From positions 1-64,000 of the forward strand of contig NZ_VUOB01000047.1 in assembly GCF_008386585.1 (NCBI RefSeq): a stretch of 64,000 bases of DNA, in the 5' to 3' direction. The notes under the pieces are model-generated. The model was not told the origin of the DNA. It did no database searches and saw nothing but the letters and a program-made list of their open reading frames with translations. Source of the stretch: Solihabitans fulvus. Its GTDB lineage: Bacteria > Actinomycetota > Actinomycetes > Mycobacteriales > Pseudonocardiaceae. The translations under genes and the position numbers were made by a program. Shown here piece by piece: positions 33,943 through 42,282 of this stretch. The first letter of the stretch is position 1; each line of letters starts with the position of its first letter.

Positions 33943-35151
33943 TCACACCGCGGCCCGACGACCGGATATGACAAGCGCGAACAGAGCAGCGGCCTGCAAC
34001 ACGGCCACCACCGCGACCAGCGCGGGCACCGACCAGGAGTACAGCGCGCCGCCGAGCACGCCACCGAGCGCCGTCGCCCCGCCGACCACCGCGCCGAACA
34101 GCCCGTAGGCCGCGCCGCGCACCTCGGCGGGGACGGCGGTGGCGACCGCGGCACGCAGCGTGGACTCCTGCACGCCGAGCAGGAATCCCCACAGCAGGAC
34201 GCCGGCCAGCGCCGTGGCGAACGAGCCGGACAGGCCGAGCAGCGGCACGAGCACGGCGAGCGGCGGCAGCACGAACAGCACCCGGCGGCCGATCCGGTCG
34301 AACGCGAGGCCGGTCAGCACCGCCGAGCCAGCGTCGACGAGCATCGCCGCCGCGTACCCGACCGGCACCAGTGCGACCGAGGCCAGCCCCCGGTGCACGG
34401 CGTTGAACGACAGCAGCCCGAAGCCGGTGAACCCGAGCGTGGACAGCACCACGAACAGCAGGTACCAGCGGAAGTCCGCAGGCAGGCCGGCCAGCCGCAG
34501 CCGGCGCGCGGGCGCGGCCGTGACCTTCGGCAGCTCAGGGTCGATCGCCGCGCGCCCGGCCCTGCGCACCGCGAGCAACAGGGCGAGCGCGGCCGCGCCG
34601 GGCAGCGCCAGCAGCGCGAACCCCAGCGTGTAGTTCCCGGTCAACGCGGCGGTGCCGGCCAGCAGCAGCGGCCCGGCCGCCGCGCCGATCTGGTCGAACA
34701 GCTGGTGCACGGCGAACGCCCGCCCCGCGCCGAGCTGTCGACCAGCGGTGGCGATCAGCACGTCCCGCGAGGGCGTGCGCACCGCCTTGCCGACCCGCTC
34801 GGTGACGAGCAGGACGGCCGCTGCGACCAGCCCGACCGGGCCGCCGACGATCGGGGCGAAGGCCAACAGCGGCACGCTGACCACCGTCATGCCGTAACCG
34901 GTGAGCGCGAGCCGCCAGTAGGCCCGCGTGCGGTCCGCGAGCGGCCCGGTGAACAGGCGCAGCAGCAGCGCCGAGCCCTCGCCGACTCCGCTGACGACAC
35001 CGACCAGCACCGCAGACGCGCCGAGCGAGGCGAGCAGCGGACCCGTGGCGGAGCGCGCCGTCTCGTAGACCATGTCGGCGAGCAGGCTGACCACACCGAA
35101 GCCCGCGACCACCCGGTAGGCGCCACGACGCCCGGTCGGTTCGGTGCTCAC
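33943..35151 (-). CDS. MFS transporter
   Basis: 402 residues with about 12 transmembrane helices. The GTG at 35151 is preferred because GGAGG lies eight bases upstream. The frame stays open to 35304 through a Pro/Glu/Ala repeat that I treat as non-coding or a doubtful extension. The helix 2-3 loop carries the MFS pattern GPLADRTRAYWRLALTGYG, and a related GLAFDRIGRRVLFVLP appears in the second half. It is probably a drug or metabolite exporter. The substrate is unknown. Confidence 0.88.
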   Translation of the reverse strand: MSTEPTGRRGAYRVVAGFGVVSLLADMVYETARSATGPLLASLGASAVLVGVVSGVGEGSALLLRLFTGPLADRTRAYWRLALTGYGMTVVSVPLLAFAPIVGGPVGLVAAAVLLVTERVGKAVRTPSRDVLIATAGRQLGAGRAFAVHQLFDQIGAAAGPLLLAGTAALTGNYTLGFALLALPGAAALALLLAVRRAGRAAIDPELPKVTAAPARRLRLAGLPADFRWYLLFVVLSTLGFTGFGLLSFNAVHRGLASVALVPVGYAAAMLVDAGSAVLTGLAFDRIGRRVLFVLPPLAVLVPLLGLSGSFATALAGVLLWGFLLGVQESTLRAAVATAVPAEVRGAAYGLFGAVVGGATALGGVLGGALYSWSVPALVAVVAVLQAAALFALVISGRRAAV

Positions 35152-35154
35152 CGG

Positions 35155-35275
35155 TCCGGCCTCCAGTCCGGCCTCCGGTCGCGCCACCGGTCCCACCTCG
35201 GGGCCCGCCTCGGGTCTCGCCTCCGGTCGCGCCACCGGTCCCGCCTCGGTGCCCGCCTCCGGTCGCGCACGCCCA
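35155..35275. repeat. Degenerate tandem repeat upstream of the MFS gene
   Basis: About four degenerate units built on CCGGTCCCGCCTCGG and GCCTCCGGTCGCGCCA, roughly 48 bases apart in the best copies (35175-35195 and 35223-35243). If translated on the minus strand it would add a PEAGPVARPEA-type tail to the MFS protein. Confidence 0.7.
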
Positions 35276-35319
35276 TGGCGCTCACCGCCGATCTCCGCAC
35301 TCACCGCGACCTCCGCCGG

Positions 35320-35355
35320 TTATCCACTTATCCACAACAGCCCCGGTTATCCACA
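35320..35355 (+). other. Cluster of three DnaA-box-like 9-mers
   Basis: TTATCCACT (35320-35328) overlaps TTATCCACA (35328-35336), and another TTATCCACA is at 35347-35355. Two are exact copies of the E. coli R1 consensus; the actinobacterial favourite is TTGTCCACA. There are too few, and no dnaA or dnaN is near, so this is not taken as the chromosomal origin. They may titrate DnaA or simply be part of the adjoining repeat. Confidence 0.55.
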
Positions 35356-35440
35356 GCCGGCCACCTGTCGCTGGCCCGCGCCGGTGGCCCGGAATAGGCT
35401 GGCCAAGGGCAGTCCCCCCGGGTGGGTGGGGGTTCCGACA
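35345..35440 (+). repeat. Dispersed ~95-bp element, copy A
   Basis: Aligns with 45023-45117. Shared blocks are GGTTrTCCACAG at the left, CTGGCC in the middle, GCTGGCCAAGGGCAG, and CCCCC-GGG-GGGTGGGG at the right. The right end forms a C-run/G-run hairpin. It lies between the MFS promoter region and a dead transposase. Confidence 0.65.
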
Positions 35441-35456
35441 GAGTCGTTTGTGCTGG

Positions 35457-36380
35457 TCAGCCCGTGATACCGGGCAAGCGTAGTGGTCGGTTGATGTCTC
35501 GGGCCATGTGTCGTAGCCCTTGGGCGATGTTGGTGTGCCCGGCCAGCCGTAGCGCGGAGATCGCGAGGGTGCGCGGTGACGCCATCACCCGGGGTGCGTG
35601 CCCGGGAGGCGTCTTCGCCGTAGGTGACATCCCGTACCCAGTGCGGACGGTTCTCGATCCGCCAGTGCCCCCGCAGACAGTCCGCGATCCAGGCGGGACC
35701 AGCCTGGTAGGCGGGCAGCGTGGTCAGGACGCGGTGTTCGGTGCGACCGTGCCCGGTGTCGGTGTTGTCGGGCCCGGTGTTGTCGGGCCAGGGCAGGTAT
35801 TTCAGGCGGGTGTGCAGGCGGTGTTGGTTGGCCTTGCCGGTGAACACGCAGTGCGCGCCGGTGAGGTGGTGGGCGTGGTCGCGGGTGGTGTGCAGGGCGT
35901 CGGCGGCAACCACCGTCTCGGCCAGGGGTAGCGGGTCCAGTAGCGCTGGCAGCCAGGCGATCTCGCCGGTGCCGATGGGCACGAGTCGTGGGCCACCACG
36001 GTTGCGGTGTGGTGGGTCAGGGCGGCCAGCAGGTGGACGCCGGCGCCGCCGGACGGGGCACGGTGCTTCGGGGGTCTTGCCCTCCACCGCGATCACGACC
36101 GGCTCGTCGGGCGCGAGTTCGGGTGCGGGGTGTCGGCTGGTGCCGCCCGGTGACGGGATCGCGGCGCGCGCCCAGCTCCGCGAGGACGTGGTGGGGCAGG
36201 TCGGAGGCCCATTCGGCGATCGCGGCCAACGACCGCGCACCGGTCGTGACCGCTAACGCCGCCAGCGTCAGCAGGGTTCCGATCAGGTGCCCGATACCGC
36301 GACGGTGGCGTGGGTCGGGCACCCCGGCCAGGTATCGCCGCAGGTCAGCGAACTCGACGACACTCCAGGCTGAACCGAGG
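35457..36380 (-). pseudogene. ISAs1-family transposase, frameshifted remnant
   Basis: Pieces of one ISAs1-type transposase lie in three minus-strand frames. The N-terminal part (VEFADLRRYLAGVPDPRHRR, then GTLLTLAALAVTTGARSLAA) lies at about 36130-36375. PVVIAVEGKTP follows an internal deletion. GVHLLAALTHHTATVVAHD is in another frame. EIAWLPALLDPLPLAETVVA, AADALHTTRDHAHHL and RGHWRIENRPHWVRDVTYGE share a frame. ISALRLAGHTNIAQGLRHMA and the TGA at 35457-35459 are in yet another. Several frameshifts and the lost middle rule out activity. Its 5' end abuts the stop of the DUF350 gene. The N-terminal end and inverted repeats could not be placed. Confidence 0.85.
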
Positions 36381-36394
36381 CGAGCGGCACCGGA

Positions 36395-36865
36395 TCAGCT
36401 GATCGCGACGGCGACGACCAGGCCGAGCGCGAGATGCGCTGCGGCGACCACGGCGCTGGCCGGGGCGAACCGCTCCGACCTGATCAGCGCGCCGACGTCG
36501 AGCCCGGTCACCCACTCCAGGACGCGCACCGCCAGCACCTGCGCGATGATCCCGGCCAGGCCGAAGATCAACGCGCTGAGCAGCCCGTCGGCCAGCCGGC
36601 CTGCCGAGTTGAAGATGGCGACCACGATGATGAACGCCATGCTGAGCAGCCCGGCCGAGGTGATCACCACGGCGTTCGGCGCGCCGTCGCGCACCAGCTC
36701 GCTGAGTTTGCCCGGCGTGGTCCAGTCGATCGCGTAGAAGCCGATGATGATCAGCAGCAGGCCGGCCACGGCGTACAGCGCGATCGCGCCGAGGCCCCTG
36801 CCGATCGCGCTGCCGAATCCCGGGTCGAGGGCGAGGTTCGCCGTCTCGCCTAGACGAGTGGTCAC
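36395..36865 (-). CDS. DUF350-family membrane protein (YjfL-like)
   Basis: 156 residues from the GTG at 36865, which has a consensus AAGGAGG five bases upstream. Four transmembrane helices in two similar halves, the DUF350 layout. The first pair contains AIALYAVAGLLLIIIGFYAI followed by DWTTPGKL, where the conserved D-x-x-T-PGKL loop lies. It is the third gene of a minus-strand set after the YgiB-position gene (38915) and the GspS-like gene (38108). In E. coli yjfL, yjfM and yjfC form the same kind of set. The biochemical role is unknown. Confidence 0.88.
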   Translation of the reverse strand: MTTRLGETANLALDPGFGSAIGRGLGAIALYAVAGLLLIIIGFYAIDWTTPGKLSELVRDGAPNAVVITSAGLLSMAFIIVVAIFNSAGRLADGLLSALIFGLAGIIAQVLAVRVLEWVTGLDVGALIRSERFAPASAVVAAAHLALGLVVAVAIS

Positions 36866-36941
36866 TGGTCCTCCTTGGCCTGACACGAACGCGGCGGTCG
36901 CGGTGGGGACGCGGGGCACCGGCGCACGTAGTGTCCGACCG

Positions 36942-38108
36942 TCAGGACTCCGGGATGCGGTGCGGCACGAACGCGGCGCCGTCGTCGGTGACCAGCCCGG
37001 TCGTCTCCCGGATGCCAAGGCCCGCCGACGCGTCGCCGACGACCCACGCGCCGAGCGCCGGACGGTAGCCGTCGAACTCGGGCAGCGGGTCGAACAGCTG
37101 GTAGACGAAGCCCTCCTCGCCGTAGACGCCGCCGGTCTGCGTCTCGTAGCCGGGCGCCACGATCTGGATGTTCGCGCCCTCCCGACCGAGCCTCGGCTTG
37201 CGCACGTACTCGGTGAGCATCCCCGGCTCGTCCAGGTAGGCGGGCAGCAGGTTGGGGTGCCCCGGGTACATCTCCCACAGCACGGCCAGCAGCGCCTTGT
37301 TGGACAGCAGCATCTTCCACAGCGGCTCGACCCACATGGTGCTCGGCAGGGTGTCCACCGCGTAGCGGCCGAACTCCTCGTCGACCACCCACTCCCACGG
37401 GTAGAGCTTCACCACGGTGTTCATCGGCGCTTCCTCGAGGTCGACGAAGCGCTTGAGCACCGGGTCCCAGCCGATGTCCTCGATGGCGAGGCCGATGGTG
37501 TTCATGCCGGCCTCGGCAGCCGTCTCCTGGAGGTAGGCGACGGTGACGTGGTCCTCGCCGCTCGGGTCGGCGGTGGACCAGGTGAAGTGCAGGTCCTTGG
37601 AGGGCAGCTTCGCGCCGATCTCCCGCCACCGGTCGACCAGCTTCTCGTGTATCGAGTTCCACTGGTCGTCGTCGGGGAAGACCTCGGTCTTCCAGTACCA
37701 CTGCACCACCGACGCCTCCAGCAGCGACGTCGGGGTGTCCGCGTTGTACTCCAGCATCTTGGCCGGGCCCGAGCCGTCGTAGCGCAGGTCGAAGCGGCCG
37801 TAGACGTGCGGGTCCTGCCGACGCCACGACTCGGCGATGGCCGGCCAGATCCACTCGGCGATGCCGAAGTCCTTGTACCGCTCGGTGAGCACCACGTTGT
37901 CGACGGCCTCGAGGCACATCGAGTGCAGCAGCTCGACGTCGGCCTCGACGGAGAGCACCTCGTCCATCTCGAGGACGTAGTGCACCGACTCGTCCCAGTA
38001 CGGCCGCTGCTGCCCGTTCAGACCGGCGGCCGGCGCACCGAAGACGAGACCCTGCTCCTCGACGATGCGCTGCCAGTCCTTGCGCGGCTTCGAGCTGTCC
38101 CGACGCAC
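36942..38108 (-). CDS. Glutathionylspermidine synthase-like ATP-grasp ligase (YjfC/YgiC-like)
   Basis: 388 residues, the size of the stand-alone synthetase domain without the amidase half. It shows the ATP-grasp pattern of the family: RFDLRYDGSGPAKMLEYNAD, ADTPTSLLEASVVQWYW, KLYPWEWVVDEEFG, LLSNKALLAVLWEMYPGHPN, LPAYLDEPG and GREGANIQIVAPG. Known GspS joins glutathione to spermidine. Actinomycetes use mycothiol and not glutathione, so another peptide or polyamine substrate is more likely here. The GTG start directly abuts the stop of the upstream gene (0 bases between), and DUF350 follows. Confidence 0.9.
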   Translation of the reverse strand: MRRDSSKPRKDWQRIVEEQGLVFGAPAAGLNGQQRPYWDESVHYVLEMDEVLSVEADVELLHSMCLEAVDNVVLTERYKDFGIAEWIWPAIAESWRRQDPHVYGRFDLRYDGSGPAKMLEYNADTPTSLLEASVVQWYWKTEVFPDDDQWNSIHEKLVDRWREIGAKLPSKDLHFTWSTADPSGEDHVTVAYLQETAAEAGMNTIGLAIEDIGWDPVLKRFVDLEEAPMNTVVKLYPWEWVVDEEFGRYAVDTLPSTMWVEPLWKMLLSNKALLAVLWEMYPGHPNLLPAYLDEPGMLTEYVRKPRLGREGANIQIVAPGYETQTGGVYGEEGFVYQLFDPLPEFDGYRPALGAWVVGDASAGLGIRETTGLVTDDGAAFVPHRIPES

Positions 38109-38915
38109 TCAGCTTCCCCCACTCTTGCCGCCGCTCTTGATGCCGAAGCCGCCGCGTTCGATCGTCTTGCCCGAGTTGGTCTTGATCGTCGCGCCGTCCG
38201 GCTTGGTGGTGCTGCCGCCGACGGCGGTCTGCCCGATGCTGCCCGTGCCGCCGTAGTAGTAGTGGTACTGGCCGTACGGGCTGCCCACCGGCCAGAAGAT
38301 CACGCCGTTGGTGATGTGCCCGCCGTGCGAGTTGACGAAGTCGGGGTCGCAGTAGTTGTCCTCGGCGACCTTGTCACCCGAGGCGGTGCACTTCGCGGTG
38401 ACCTCGTTCGGGCTGGCCGCCGCGTAGCCGACCGCGATCAGCGCGACGACGCCGACGGTCACGCCACTGCCGATCATCACGCGCCTGCGGACCTTGCCCT
38501 TGCGGTCGGCCGCGGCCTGCTCGACGACGGCGGCCTGCTCCTGCTCCTCCTCGGCGCGGAGGCGGGCGCGCTTCTCGGCGAGCGTTGGCTCTCTCGGCTT
38601 GGTCAGCTCGGGATCCTGGAAGCGCATCGTCCCGGCTGGCCCCTGCGATGGGGCGCCCGGCGATGACGCGCCCGGCGCGCCGAACTCGTGCGTGCCGAGA
38701 TCGTGCGGGCCGTTGTGCGCGCCGGTGCCCGGCTTCGCCCACGGCGTGGCTCGCCCGACCTGCTCGGTCGGCTGCTCGCCCATCGGGACGCCGAGCGGCG
38801 GCGTCGGTCGGTCGGAACCCGTTGCGGGCGCGTCAGCCGCCCCGGCTGGGGACTCCGGACGGTCCGGCTCCCCACTCGGTCGCTGCTCGCTACCCGACTT
38901 CTCGTTCTCAGTCAT
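38109..38915 (-). CDS. Single-pass membrane protein with a Tyr/Gly-rich C-terminus, partner of the GspS-like ligase
   Basis: 268 residues, ATG at 38915 with GGGAG six bases upstream. A disordered Pro/Gly/Glu-rich N-terminal 115 residues is followed by a charged coiled-coil-like helix (TLAEKRARLRAEEEQEQAAV) and one transmembrane helix near 147-167 (VMIGSGVTVGVVALIAVGYA). The external part has CTASGDKVAEDNYCDPDF with two cysteines, YGQYHYYYGGTGSIGQ and a Gly/Ser/Lys tail. It sits where E. coli has the DUF1190 proteins YjfM/YgiB, with a similar Cys and Tyr/Gly character, but homology is not established by eye. Confidence 0.7.
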   Translation of the reverse strand: MTENEKSGSEQRPSGEPDRPESPAGAADAPATGSDRPTPPLGVPMGEQPTEQVGRATPWAKPGTGAHNGPHDLGTHEFGAPGASSPGAPSQGPAGTMRFQDPELTKPREPTLAEKRARLRAEEEQEQAAVVEQAAADRKGKVRRRVMIGSGVTVGVVALIAVGYAAASPNEVTAKCTASGDKVAEDNYCDPDFVNSHGGHITNGVIFWPVGSPYGQYHYYYGGTGSIGQTAVGGSTTKPDGATIKTNSGKTIERGGFGIKSGGKSGGS

Positions 38916-39026
38916 CAGCCACTCCCGCGGGGCACGGTACCCAGGTCAGCGGCTTCGCGAGTGACGAGTGTCCCAATAGCAACACACATCACCCACCGGT
39001 CGGCCGTCCCTGGCAACACAGGCATC
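38916..39026. promoter_or_regulatory. Divergent promoter region
   Basis: 111 bases between the outward-facing membrane-protein gene and septum-formation gene. Both promoters must lie here. No clear -10 hexamer or operator was recognised. Confidence 0.35.
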
Positions 39027-40151
39027 ATGGAACAGATGTCTCCGACTGCTCAGTGGTTCCGTGGAGGTCGCCGGACGCGCAGCACGCGTCTGGTGATGCT
39101 CGGCGCGGTCGCCGGCGCCTTCGCACTGCTCGCGTCGAGCACGCTGACCTCCTGGCCCATGCAGGGCGGATCCCTCCACGCGGAGGATGCCAGCCGAGGG
39201 GTGAACATCGCGTACGCCGCGACGGCGGGCCAGTGTCTTGCCTGGTCGAAGCCGGACCTCTCGGACGCGACGAAGGTCGGCTGCGACGCGGAGCACATGT
39301 TCGAGGTGACCGGCACCGCGGACGTGTCGGCCAAGTACGGCAAGGACGCGAAGTTCCCTGACGCGACCCTGTGGCAGAAGATCGGCCAGGACAGCTGCAC
39401 CGACACGTCGACCAAGTACCTTGCCGGCAAGCTCGACCCGTTCGGGCGGTACGGGATCGGCGCGCTCAAGCCGGGCTCGGACCGCTGGCAGTCGGGCAAC
39501 CGCACGCTCCAGTGCGGGCTCCAGGTCATCGGGCCGTCCGGCTCGCTGTTCGCGACCGTCGGCAGCGCCAAGCAGCAGGACCAGTCCGACGTGCACGAGG
39601 TGGGCACGTGCCTCGGCATCCAGGGCAAGACGGTGAGCGACCCGGTGGAGTGCTCGCAGCCGCACTCGTGGGAGATCGTCGGTCTGGTCGACCTCGGCCA
39701 GCAGTTCCCGGACTACCCGTCCGTGGACAAGCAGGACGCGGCGCTGGCCGACCAGTGCGGCAAGCTCGCCGCCGACTACACCGGCGGCATGGACCTCAAG
39801 GCGAAGAAGCTCGGCGTGGCGTGGGACAACCGCGCGCAGGAGAGCTGGGCGGCCGGCTCGCACCGGGTGAACTGCAAGATCGGCTCGATGGAGCCGGACG
39901 GCAGCGGGCTCGTCGCGGTGACCGGCAGCGTGCGCAACCCCGGCGCGCCGCCGCTGACCACCTCGGCGAAGCCGAGGCAGACGCCGGTCAAGCCACAGCA
40001 GGAGCCGACCGGGGACCCGATGCACCCGATGGAGAGCGGCCAGAGCTCGGCCCCGCCGGCCACCTCGGGGTCGGCTCCGCCGTCGAGCGGGTCGGCCTCG
40101 TCACCGGCCCCGACATCCTCGTCGTCGGTGACGCCGACGAGCAGGAGCTGA
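39027..40151 (+). CDS. Septum-formation-domain membrane-anchored protein
   Basis: 374 residues from the ATG at 39027 (ATG 39036 also possible). A short Arg-rich head is followed by a transmembrane anchor near residues 20-37 (LVMLGAVAGAFALLASSTLT). The external region carries two similar units of about 110 residues. Each starts with a Gly-x-Cys-Leu motif (AGQCLAW and VGTCLGI), has a Cys-x-x-x-His-x-[FW]-E pattern (CDAEHMFEVTG; CSQPHSWEIVG), and ends near a further Cys. That is the pattern of actinobacterial septum-formation proteins. A Ser/Pro-rich tail closes it. The metallopeptidase gene starts 4 bases later. Confidence 0.82.
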   Translation: MEQMSPTAQWFRGGRRTRSTRLVMLGAVAGAFALLASSTLTSWPMQGGSLHAEDASRGVNIAYAATAGQCLAWSKPDLSDATKVGCDAEHMFEVTGTADVSAKYGKDAKFPDATLWQKIGQDSCTDTSTKYLAGKLDPFGRYGIGALKPGSDRWQSGNRTLQCGLQVIGPSGSLFATVGSAKQQDQSDVHEVGTCLGIQGKTVSDPVECSQPHSWEIVGLVDLGQQFPDYPSVDKQDAALADQCGKLAADYTGGMDLKAKKLGVAWDNRAQESWAAGSHRVNCKIGSMEPDGSGLVAVTGSVRNPGAPPLTTSAKPRQTPVKPQQEPTGDPMHPMESGQSSAPPATSGSAPPSSGSASSPAPTSSSSVTPTSRS

Positions 40152-40155
40152 GCCG

Positions 40156-40506
40156 ATGACGGTCGAGATGTCCCAGCAACGCTTCGAGGAGCTGGTCGGG
40201 GACGCCCTCGACCTGATCCCGCCGGACTTCGCCGCCGCCATGAGCAACGTGGTGATGCTGGTCGAGGACCGAAACGAGGAGAACCCGACGATCCTCGGCC
40301 TCTACCACGGCATCGCGCTGACCGAGCGGACGTCGAGCTACGGCGGGGTGCTGCCCGACCGGATCACCATCTACCGGCTGGCGATCCTGGACATCTGCGA
40401 CACCGAGGACGACGTCGTCGAGGAGATCGCGATCACCGTCGTTCATGAGGTCGGCCACCACTTCGGCATCGACGACGACAAGCTGCACGAACTCGGCTGG
40501 GGCTGA
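40156..40506 (+). CDS. Small metallopeptidase-family (zincin) protein
   Basis: 116 residues, the usual length of this minimal zincin family. The zinc-binding motif HEVGHHFGID starts at residue 97, with the catalytic Glu98 and ligand His101. The strand TIYRLAILDIC precedes it, and LYHGIALTERTSSY lies in the middle. No signal peptide. It is tightly linked to the septum-formation gene and probably co-transcribed. The substrate is unknown. Confidence 0.9.
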   Translation: MTVEMSQQRFEELVGDALDLIPPDFAAAMSNVVMLVEDRNEENPTILGLYHGIALTERTSSYGGVLPDRITIYRLAILDICDTEDDVVEEIAITVVHEVGHHFGIDDDKLHELGWG

Positions 40507-40516
40507 CCTCCCGCCG

Positions 40517-40576
40517 AACTCCACAGGAGCGAACTCCGTCGGAGCCGAACCTCGCAGGAGCCGAACCTCGCCGGGG
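40517..40576. repeat. Short tandem repeat between convergent genes
   Basis: Three to four degenerate copies of a unit close to AGGAGCCGAACCTCGC, about 17 bases long, between the zincin stop and the convergent histidine phosphatase stop. Confidence 0.55.
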
Positions 40577-40587
40577 CAGCGCCGCGC

Positions 40588-41226
40588 TCAGGCCGAGCGG
40601 CGGCGCGTCACCTTGAGACCGGTCCACTCCAGGCAGGTCCAGCCGGTCGACGCGGTCGGGTCGGCCTCGAGCACCACGCGCCCGGTGTTGGGCAGCACGC
40701 CGCTCTCCGCCAGCGTCGGCGCCACGTTGGTGCACAGCGCGAGGGCCGCCAGCCGCACCGCGGCGCCGTGGCTGACCACCACGATCGTGCCCTCCTCGTG
40801 CTGCGCCGTGACGTCCGAGATAACCCCGAGGTACCGGTCGAGCACCTCCTGGCCGGTCTCGCCGCCCGGCATCGGCGCGTCCAGCTCGCCGCCCGCCCAC
40901 GCCGAGTAGATGCGGAAGAACCGCTCCAACGCCTTGCGGTCGTCGCGGCCCTCCAGGTCCCCGACGAACACCTCCTGCACGCCGTCGACGATCTCGACGT
41001 CCAGCCCGTGCCTCGCCGCGACGGGCGCGGCGGTCTGCTGCGCCCGCAGCGCCGTGCTCGCGTACACCGCGACGACCGGCGCGGTGGCCAGCGCGTCGGC
41101 CAGCTCGTCGGCCTGCTTGGCGCCGAGCGTGGTCAGCGGCGGCCCCGGCGGCAACGAGTCCAGCGCCATCTTCAGGTTCGACGCGGTCTCCCCGTGCCTT
41201 GCCAACACCAGCCGCAACGGCCTCAT
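40588..41226 (-). CDS. Histidine phosphatase family protein (phosphoglycerate mutase-like)
   Basis: 212 residues. The phospho-accepting motif LARHGET is at residues 8-14 with His11 as nucleophile. VYASTALRAQQTA carries the second Arg, the acid/base Glu lies in VQEVFVGDLEGRD, and the second catalytic His is in VVVSHGAAVRLA. It overlaps pheA by 4 bases (ATGA) and is downstream of it, an arrangement that recurs in actinobacteria. The substrate is unknown. Confidence 0.92.
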   Translation of the reverse strand: MRPLRLVLARHGETASNLKMALDSLPPGPPLTTLGAKQADELADALATAPVVAVYASTALRAQQTAAPVAARHGLDVEIVDGVQEVFVGDLEGRDDRKALERFFRIYSAWAGGELDAPMPGGETGQEVLDRYLGVISDVTAQHEEGTIVVVSHGAAVRLAALALCTNVAPTLAESGVLPNTGRVVLEADPTASTGWTCLEWTGLKVTRRRSA

Positions 41227-42134
41227 GCCTGATCCCCATTCCTGATTGCCGCCACCCAGTCGGCGGCCGTGACGAAGTCCGTGTCGCCCGCCGTCGCCGA
41301 CACCGTCGACGGCACGCCGTCGGCCCTCGGGAACGAGCCGAGGAAGCGGACGTTGGTGCAGCGGCGGTGCAGCGCGGCGAGGGCGTCGCCGATGCGCTGC
41401 TCGGCGATGTGCCCCGCCATGTCGAGGTGGAACCGGTACTCGCCGAGCCTGCCCTTGGTCGGCCGGGCGTCCAGCCTGGTCAGGCTGATGCCGCGGACCG
41501 CGAGCTCGTTGAGCACCTCGGCGAGCGCGGCGGTGCGGTCGGGCATGAACGCGATGATCGAGGTCCGGTCGGCCCCGGTCGGGGGCGGCGGCGTCGCGGG
41601 GCGGCGCAGCAGCAGGAACCTGGTGACCGCGTCCGGCACGTCGGCGACGTCGGTGGCCAGCACGCGCAGCGGGTAGTGAGTGACGGCGACCGGCGCGGTG
41701 ACGGCGGCGTCGAACTCGCCGCGCTGCACGCCGACGGCCGCGGCGGCGGTCGACGTCGAGGCGACCAGCTGCGCCTGCGGCAGGTGCTCGGCGAGCCAGC
41801 CGCGGACCTGGGCCAGCGCGTGCGGGTGGCTGGCGACGGTGCGGATCTGCTCGGTGTCCTGGCCGGTCAGGACGGTGAACCTGACCGGGAGCACGGCCTC
41901 TGCGACGGCCGTCACCGGCTCGCCGTCGGCCAGCGCGTCCATGGTGGCGGGGACCGCGCCCTCCACGGAGTTCTCCACCGGCACGCAGGCCGCGTCGGTC
42001 TCGCCGGCACGGACCGAGGCGAGCGCCGAGGCGATCGTGTCGACCGGCACCAGTTCGTCGCCCTGCCCGGCGAGCGAGCCGGCCGCCTGTTCGGTGAACG
42101 TCCCCTGCGGTCCGAAGTACGCGATGCGCGGCAC
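41223..42134 (-). CDS. pheA: Prephenate dehydratase
   Basis: Converts prephenate to phenylpyruvate for phenylalanine synthesis, 303 residues. The start reads RIAYFGPQGTFTEQAAG. VPVENSVEGAVPATMDAL contains the substrate-binding region, and the conserved TRF motif occurs as DAVTRFLLLRR near residue 175. The C-terminal ACT domain (GALAEVLNELAVRGISLTRL then ARPTKGRLGEYRFHLD) provides phenylalanine feedback control. It has no chorismate mutase domain. Next to it is the histidine phosphatase gene. Confidence 0.96.
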   Translation of the reverse strand: MPRIAYFGPQGTFTEQAAGSLAGQGDELVPVDTIASALASVRAGETDAACVPVENSVEGAVPATMDALADGEPVTAVAEAVLPVRFTVLTGQDTEQIRTVASHPHALAQVRGWLAEHLPQAQLVASTSTAAAAVGVQRGEFDAAVTAPVAVTHYPLRVLATDVADVPDAVTRFLLLRRPATPPPPTGADRTSIIAFMPDRTAALAEVLNELAVRGISLTRLDARPTKGRLGEYRFHLDMAGHIAEQRIGDALAALHRRCTNVRFLGSFPRADGVPSTVSATAGDTDFVTAADWVAAIRNGDQA

Positions 42135-42282
42135 GAGTTCAGCCTAAGAGGCCGCTCCGACGGGCGGGGCGGCCGGGTCACCGGTGCGGGGCCGAACCGC
42201 GCGGGAGTGACGCTGCGCTGAGGCGGAGATCACCCGGCCGGCGGGTGGCTAACCCGGTTACGCCGAGGCCGGTTCTCCTGCA

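Noticed and set aside
35320..35355. Replication origin
   Set aside because: Only three boxes, no dnaA, dnaN, gyrB or recF in the window and no AT-rich unwinding zone.
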